This document shows, piece by piece, positions 59,730 through 64,000 of a DNA stretch of 64,000 bases (positions are counted from its first letter, which is position 1; each line of letters begins with the position of its first letter). The notes under the pieces were generated by a model. The model ran no database searches. It was given only the letters and a program-made list of their open reading frames with translations, and was not told where the DNA came from. The DNA lies in assembly GCF_023374055.1 (NCBI RefSeq), contig NZ_JAMBEP010000001.1, forward strand, positions 1,922,001 through 1,986,000, read 5' to 3'. The stretch comes from Luteimonas galliterrae (GTDB lineage: Bacteria > Pseudomonadota > Gammaproteobacteria > Xanthomonadales > Xanthomonadaceae). The position numbers were made by a program, and so were the translations under genes.

Positions 59730-60593
59730 TTAGCGTGGCTTGGGCTGGCAGCGTGCGCAGAATCGATGCAGCATCGTCACGAACGCATCCGGTGCCTCCA
59801 ACGGAGAAAACTCGCCGCCCGGAATGGTTTCATGTTCCAGCTTCGTAACCCCGATATGGCTGAGGCCCTGCAAGTATTCGGCGATTCGTCTGCCATCGGC
59901 GTCGCCTCGAACGTATAGCATGGGCGTCTCGATCGTTTTCGGCACCGCGTTCCGCTTTGCGTCGAGTTCGAACGTTCGGTACCAGTCGAATCCCGCCTTC
60001 AGCGCCTCCGGCCTCGCGTAGGCGGCCACGAACGCCGCGCGCATCGGTCCGGTTATCTTTTTCTTGTCGCCCGCCAGAAAGTCGATGAAGAAATCGAAGT
60101 ACGGGCGCTCGCGGCCGGCCACCATCGTTTCCGGCAATTCGGGAACGGCATGAAAGGCGAAGTGCCATATGCGCGGGTCGGCGATCACTTTGGACCAGGG
60201 CTCGACCCCGGGAATCACCGTATTCATGACCGCAGCGCCGGCAATGCGATCGGCATGATCGCGCGCCGCCGCGAATGCGATCATGCCGCCGACATCGATC
60301 CCCGCTATCACGATGGATTCTGCGCCGAGCGCTTCGGCCGCGCTCAAGACGACGTCGGCCAACACGGTCTTCTCGGCCGACGGCGGCGCTCCGTGCGACG
60401 CGCCTATGGCGGGCAGATCGAACGCCAGGACGAAATTCTCCGCAGCCAGCCTGTCGATGACGCCATCGTAAAGCGCACCGCTGTGGGGCCAGCCGTGCAG
60501 CAGAACGAGCGCCGGGTTTCCGCTGTCTCCCGCGATGCGCACGCCTAGCTCGACCGGACCTGATGCAACGTTGGTTAATTTTTTCTCAGTCAT
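59730..60593 (-). CDS. Alpha/beta hydrolase (epoxide hydrolase/dehalogenase type)
   Basis: A 287-residue enzyme. It has the oxyanion HGWPHSG motif near residue 34, and the nucleophile elbow is AGIDVGGMIAF near 98, where the central residue is aspartate, as in epoxide hydrolases and haloalkane dehalogenases. FDLPAIGASHG and a cap region (about 130-210) with RPYFDFFIDFLAG follow. The usual catalytic histidine near the C-terminus is not obvious (the expected place reads GGEFSPLEAP, with E for H). GGAG lies 8 bases before the ATG at 60593. The 285 bp upstream (60594-60878) hold no gene I can support. Confidence 0.83.
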   Translation of the reverse strand: MTEKKLTNVASGPVELGVRIAGDSGNPALVLLHGWPHSGALYDGVIDRLAAENFVLAFDLPAIGASHGAPPSAEKTVLADVVLSAAEALGAESIVIAGIDVGGMIAFAAARDHADRIAGAAVMNTVIPGVEPWSKVIADPRIWHFAFHAVPELPETMVAGRERPYFDFFIDFLAGDKKKITGPMRAAFVAAYARPEALKAGFDWYRTFELDAKRNAVPKTIETPMLYVRGDADGRRIAEYLQGLSHIGVTKLEHETIPGGEFSPLEAPDAFVTMLHRFCARCQPKPR

Positions 60594-60878
60594 TCGTTTC
60601 TCCACTGCACCTGATCCGCCTGCGCCATCCGTTGGCGTTTGGCGGCACCGGCGCTTCGAGCGCGGCGTCGATCTTGCCGAGCCGCATCAGGACGCCGCGC
60701 GAGTCGTGCGGACATGAAGGATTCGCGAAACGGCAGCGCCATCATTGCGGTGACGGCGTCATGCCGGCGTCATGGCGCCGTTGCCGAGAGGTTGAGTGCG
60801 CGTGCGAAGACGGCGTCGCGGATCGCCGCTCACCCTAACTTAGCGAGATCTCGCCGGCGATCGATGCGGCCATTCCAT

Positions 60879-62006
60879 TCACTTCGTCGCTTTGACTGTC
60901 GCTGCGGGCGCCGTAAAGTCCCTGGCACGCAGCCAGCCGATCATCGTGGCCAGATAGTCCGGAACCAGCGGCGACGCGTGCGGACTCTGCGCGGCCTTGG
61001 CCGGATTCACGGGAAACAGTTCGTGATTCGCGCCTTCGAATACCTTGATGGTCAAATCGCGGTTGCCCGCACGCTCATAGGCTTCGCGGTAGGCACGGAC
61101 GCTTTCGCGCCAATTTATCTTGACGTCGCGATCGCCGAAGATGGCCAACAAGGGCACTTCGAGTCCGGACAAGTACGTATCTGCGCTCGTCGTCCAGATC
61201 CGCATGAACGGCGGCGATTTGCCCTTCGCGTACGTCTCGGGAGTGCCGCCGGTGATACCGAGCTGCTTGCCGAACACCGGGTACTTCAACAACGGTTCGC
61301 TCGCCTTCGTGAACTCTTCGTAGGTGCCGCCGGCCCGCATCACGATCAGGGCGCGGCGCATGGCCGATATGGCCGCTTCGATGTCCTGCTCGGGCACGCC
61401 GTCGGCGCGCAGCTGGTTCACGGCCTGGTATTCCGAGGTGGAGAAGAAATCCTTGCCGGGCCCGCTCACGAGGATCAGGTACTTGATGGCGGGCGATCGC
61501 ACCGCCGCTATCGGCGCGACCCAGCCGCCCTGGCTGATGCCCCAGACGCCGATGCGGGAATCGTCGATGTCGCCGCGCGCTTGCAGCGCCTCCACCGCCA
61601 CGATGATTTCGTTCGCGCGCGCGTAGACATCGTCGACATGCATATAGCGGCCGTCGCTGCAACCGTTGCCCGCCTTGTCCCAAACGACGGTTGCGATTCC
61701 CGCCGACCGGAAAGCCGCGCGCATTTCCCGATACGAGCCGTTGTACGTTCCCTCGCCTTTGGCGACGTCGGTCGTGCCAGAACCATGGACGATGACGATG
61801 GCCGGATGCCTGCCGGCAGTCGCCGGCAGATCGATGAAACCCCTCAGGCGGTTGCCGTCGCTGGCGAATTCGAACGGCACCGTGCCCGCCGGAACGACGC
61901 AACGCGGCGAATCCGCGGCCGCAAAGGCTTGCGGCGAAACGAAGCCCGAAGCCGACAAGGCCGCAACAGCGCAAACCTTGCGAAGACGGGTGCGAAATCG
62001 TGCCAT
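60879..62006 (-). CDS. Secreted alpha/beta hydrolase
   Basis: A 375-residue exported hydrolase. It has a signal peptide (VAALSASGFVSPQAFA), the oxyanion motif IVHGSGTTD near residue 75, the nucleophile in GISQGGWVAP near 158, the acid in FGDRDVKINW near 289 and the histidine in GANHELFPV near 327. This is the S9-type alpha/beta hydrolase pattern (acylaminoacyl peptidase/BAAT-like). Substrate unknown. It is divergent from the DUF2306 gene. Confidence 0.88.
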   Translation of the reverse strand: MARFRTRLRKVCAVAALSASGFVSPQAFAAADSPRCVVPAGTVPFEFASDGNRLRGFIDLPATAGRHPAIVIVHGSGTTDVAKGEGTYNGSYREMRAAFRSAGIATVVWDKAGNGCSDGRYMHVDDVYARANEIIVAVEALQARGDIDDSRIGVWGISQGGWVAPIAAVRSPAIKYLILVSGPGKDFFSTSEYQAVNQLRADGVPEQDIEAAISAMRRALIVMRAGGTYEEFTKASEPLLKYPVFGKQLGITGGTPETYAKGKSPPFMRIWTTSADTYLSGLEVPLLAIFGDRDVKINWRESVRAYREAYERAGNRDLTIKVFEGANHELFPVNPAKAAQSPHASPLVPDYLATMIGWLRARDFTAPAATVKATK

Positions 62007-62070
62007 ATGCGCGACCCACTCATGGATGCGATGGCATGATAGCCAATGAACCGTTTCAGGTAGGGTGCCT

Positions 62071-62784
62071 ATGGATTATGCGAGCCAGGATGCCGCTTCG
62101 CCCGCCCGCGTTCGCCTTGTCCGGCGCATGGCCTGGGCCATCGTGTGGCTCGCCCTCGGGATGGTCAGCATCCACTTCCTGCTGACCGTTTACGGCAAGT
62201 ACGGCCATCCGGATCCGGACGCGTACACCATGTTCTGGACGCGACGCGGCTGGCTGTGGACCCACCTTGCCGGCGGTGCGCTGACCGTAGTCCTGGGGCC
62301 GCTTCAATTCCTGACCCGTTGGCCGCGGGCCTATCCGCGCCTGCATCGCTGGACGGGCAGGATCTACATGGTCGGCATGCTGATCGCCTGCACGGGCGCG
62401 ACCGGACTGATCGCCACGTCCCCGGCTCCCTTCGAAATCCGCTCGGCGTTCGCCGCCACCGCGCTGGCGTGGTTGACGACGGCCTTGATCGCGCTGATCG
62501 CGATACGTCGCGGCCGAGTGCGGCCGCACCGGCGCTGGATGATCCGCAACTATCTCGTGACACTTTCCCCGATCACCTTCCGGATACTCCTTCAAGCCCA
62601 GATCGCGATGGGGCTGGCGCCGTCGCCGGCGATGGTCGCCACGTTGCTCTGGCTGAGCTGGCTGCTTCCGCTGCTCGTCTATGAAGGGGGCTATCGCATC
62701 GTCGATCTGGTGCGTGCGGCGACCGCGCAGCGAGCAAGCGTGGCGACGCCCATCTCGCCGCGCACCGACGCAGGATCCGCTTAA
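62071..62784 (+). CDS. DUF2306-family membrane protein
   Basis: A 237-residue inner-membrane protein with seven or so helices. The family motif is THLAGGALTVVLGPLQFLTR, then YPRLHRWTGRIYMVGMLIAC, VRPHRRWMIRNYLVTLSPIT and FRILLQAQ. The histidines H67, H92 and one in RPHRRW are conserved in this cytochrome-b561-like group and may bind haem; that is inference. The ATG at 62071 has GGTAGGG upstream at good spacing; an in-frame GTG lies 6 bases before it. Confidence 0.85.
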   Translation: MDYASQDAASPARVRLVRRMAWAIVWLALGMVSIHFLLTVYGKYGHPDPDAYTMFWTRRGWLWTHLAGGALTVVLGPLQFLTRWPRAYPRLHRWTGRIYMVGMLIACTGATGLIATSPAPFEIRSAFAATALAWLTTALIALIAIRRGRVRPHRRWMIRNYLVTLSPITFRILLQAQIAMGLAPSPAMVATLLWLSWLLPLLVYEGGYRIVDLVRAATAQRASVATPISPRTDAGSA

Positions 62785-62804
62785 GTCCGATCTCAGGAGG
62801 AGTC

Positions 62805-63599
62805 ATGAAGGTTCCCGAAACGGCTTTGCCTGACGAGCGGCCGAATACCGGCGCCCGTCCCGTGGATTACGACGCGGAGCTCCGATTGCACAACCGCGCG
62901 TTCCGTCATGCGTGCGCCATTCTTGCCCGCGAGCGCGTGCTGGACATCGGGTGCGGGGCCGGACAGACCACCCGCGACGCCGCACGCGCCGCGTCGGCGG
63001 GCAGCGCGATGGGGATCGACACCTCATCGTCGATGATCGCTCGCGCGCGCGAGCTCGCGGCAGCCGAAGATGTGCGAAACGTCCGCTTCGAGCTTGGCGA
63101 CGCACAAACGCATTCGTTCCCGCCGCAAGGTTTCGACGTCGCGATCAGTCGGTTCGGCACCATGTTCTTCGCCGATCCCATCGCCGCGTTCCGCAACATC
63201 CGCGGCGCGCTCGCGGACGACGGCCGTCTGATCATGATGGTTTGGCAAGCGCTCGAGGCGAACGAATGGTCGCTGGCGATTCAGGGAGATCGCCCGCAGT
63301 CTTCGGCCGCGTTCTCGCTTGCCGATCCTTCCCTTGCAAAAAAGATCCTCGACGCGGCCGGCTTCGCGGATGCGACGTTCCAGGACGTGCACGAGCCGGT
63401 GTATTACGGCGACAGCGTCGAGGCCGCATTGGCGTGGATCGGGCAATTCCAGGCCACGCGGGAGGCCTTGCGATCGCTGGATGCCGCAGCCGTCGAGCGC
63501 GAGCGGACGCGGCTGCGCGAAGCCGTCGCGCAACACCATCGCGATGATGGCGTGTGGTTCGATTCGCGGGCCTGGATCATCAGCGCCCGTTGCCGGTGA
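62805..63599 (+). CDS. Class I SAM-dependent methyltransferase
   Basis: A 264-residue enzyme. The SAM-binding motif I is VLDIGCGAGQTTRDAARAAS near residue 45. The acidic residue of motif post-I is in MGIDTSSSMI, then FELGDAQTHSFPPQGFDVAI and ISRFGTMFFADP (motif II-III region). This is the UbiE/COQ5-like methyltransferase_11 pattern with a longer C-terminal part. Substrate unknown. GGAGGAG precedes the ATG. Confidence 0.9.
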   Translation: MKVPETALPDERPNTGARPVDYDAELRLHNRAFRHACAILARERVLDIGCGAGQTTRDAARAASAGSAMGIDTSSSMIARARELAAAEDVRNVRFELGDAQTHSFPPQGFDVAISRFGTMFFADPIAAFRNIRGALADDGRLIMMVWQALEANEWSLAIQGDRPQSSAAFSLADPSLAKKILDAAGFADATFQDVHEPVYYGDSVEAALAWIGQFQATREALRSLDAAAVERERTRLREAVAQHHRDDGVWFDSRAWIISARCR

Positions 63600-63601
63600 A
63601 C

Positions 63602-63679
63602 GCAGCCCGGGTAAAGCCATACCCGCTGCCGCATCGCGTCGGATCGGGAAATGGATGTGATTCGTTTATCCGGGCTGCG
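63602..63679. repeat. GTAGCCCGGG-type inverted repeat, degenerate
   Basis: GCAGCCCGGGTAAA at the left (63602-63615) and TTTATCCGGGCTGCG at the right (63665-63679) form a 78-bp imperfect inverted repeat. It is the same family as the pair around the XRE gene. It lies between two convergent genes and may act as a terminator. Confidence 0.7.
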
Positions 63680-63682
63680 CCG

Positions 63683-64000
63683 CTAAACGCCCCAGAGCGC
63701 CCGCGCCTCGTCGGCGAGCAGGTCGGGCCTCTCCTCCGGCCAGAACAGCTTTCCCCCTTCGACGAGACGCACGCCGCGGGATTCGGGAAGCGTCCGATGG
63801 AGCCATTCGGCCCACACCACCGGGAAGAGCGGGTCGGCGGTACCCCACACCATGCGGGTCGGCGCGGCGCAACGGCGCAGCGCCGGCTCGATGGCCAGGA
63901 GCGGATTCGGCTCGTAGGCCGCCAAATGGCGATTCAGCTGCATCCTTCGCAGCGGCGACGACACCAGCGGAGTGAAGTAGACCTCGATCGCCTCGTCGGT
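63683..64000 (-). CDS. Alpha/beta hydrolase, C-terminal part (5' end beyond window)
   Basis: The visible 105 codons are the end of an alpha/beta hydrolase, running off the right edge. It shows YFTPLVSSPLRRMQLNRHLA and then MVWGTADPLFPVVWAEWLHR, containing the acid of the triad. The usual GAGHFVPEERP closing motif reads EGGKLFWPEERPDL here: the place of the catalytic histidine is leucine. Either the protein is catalytically altered or another histidine serves. The N-terminal nucleophile lies outside the window, so the enzyme type cannot be checked. Confidence 0.8.
   Translation of the reverse strand, partial: TDEAIEVYFTPLVSSPLRRMQLNRHLAAYEPNPLLAIEPALRRCAAPTRMVWGTADPLFPVVWAEWLHRTLPESRGVRLVEGGKLFWPEERPDLLADEARALWGV

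Noticed and set aside
60606-60878. Small gene in the gap between the two hydrolases
   Set aside because: Several short frames exist on both strands but none has a ribosome-binding site or recognisable motif.

Overview
The window is about 66-68% GC. It looks like the chromosome of a gammaproteobacterium of the family Xanthomonadaceae/Lysobacteraceae, probably Lysobacter or a close relative. That assignment is an inference from gene content (many periplasmic, lipoprotein and DUF-family genes, tandem PQQ sugar dehydrogenases, an LpxR-like enzyme) and from families of intergenic palindromes typical of this group. No search was run. No rRNA, tRNA, CRISPR array, prophage or IS transposase was seen.

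Layout. 1-1360: end of a sulfate ABC transporter (cysW, cysA). 1373-1900: DUF4136-type lipoprotein. 2045-10990: a complete potassium-uptake locus on the minus strand, read as torF-like porin, kdpF, kdpA, kdpB, kdpC, kdpD, kdpE. The 30-codon kdpF lies between the porin gene and kdpA. A 159-bp element with perfect 32-bp terminal inverted repeats sits between kdpC and kdpD. 11231-17519: small secreted or lipoprotein genes, including two tandem paralogues of unknown family, an NlpE-like lipoprotein, a HAD phosphatase and an EF-hand protein. 17785-20370: two tandem PQQ-dependent sugar dehydrogenases. 20371-21300: a gene-free, repeat-rich stretch.

21301-32680: lytic transglycosylase, LpxR-like lipid A deacylase, SDR oxidoreductases, lipoproteins and a frameshifted DUF4920 gene. 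A group that looks stress-related follows (small Q-rich protein, stress-type SDR, ferritin-like protein, DUF6766 and an EETFPASDP-motif protein). 32759-35847: membrane proteins, a nucleotidyltransferase and a dienelactone hydrolase. 35970-37915: the most unusual locus, an orphan VirB6/TrbL-type membrane protein fused to a C-terminal HExxH domain. A Cys-rich lipoprotein gene overlaps its stop codon by 4 bp. Together they look like a toxin-immunity pair, and the tip plus immunity segment is clearly AT-richer than its surroundings. 37991-46116: envelope proteins, acetyltransferases, prolyl aminopeptidase, alcohol dehydrogenase and small regulators.

46182-53064: divergent regulator/target pairs (TetR with a DUF998 protein, MerR with a DUF2938 protein), an arylsulfatase, a methyltransferase and a DUF5694 protein. 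53065-53710: a second copy, inverted, of the intergenic repeat at 20.7 kb. 53711-56374: VOC protein, TPR protein and a PLD-like protein. 56659-58897: four uncharacterised proteins, two of them secreted and two sharing an N-terminal Gly/Ser/Ala-rich tag. 59188-64000: SRPBCC protein, three alpha/beta hydrolases (the last cut by the window edge), a DUF2306 protein and a methyltransferase.
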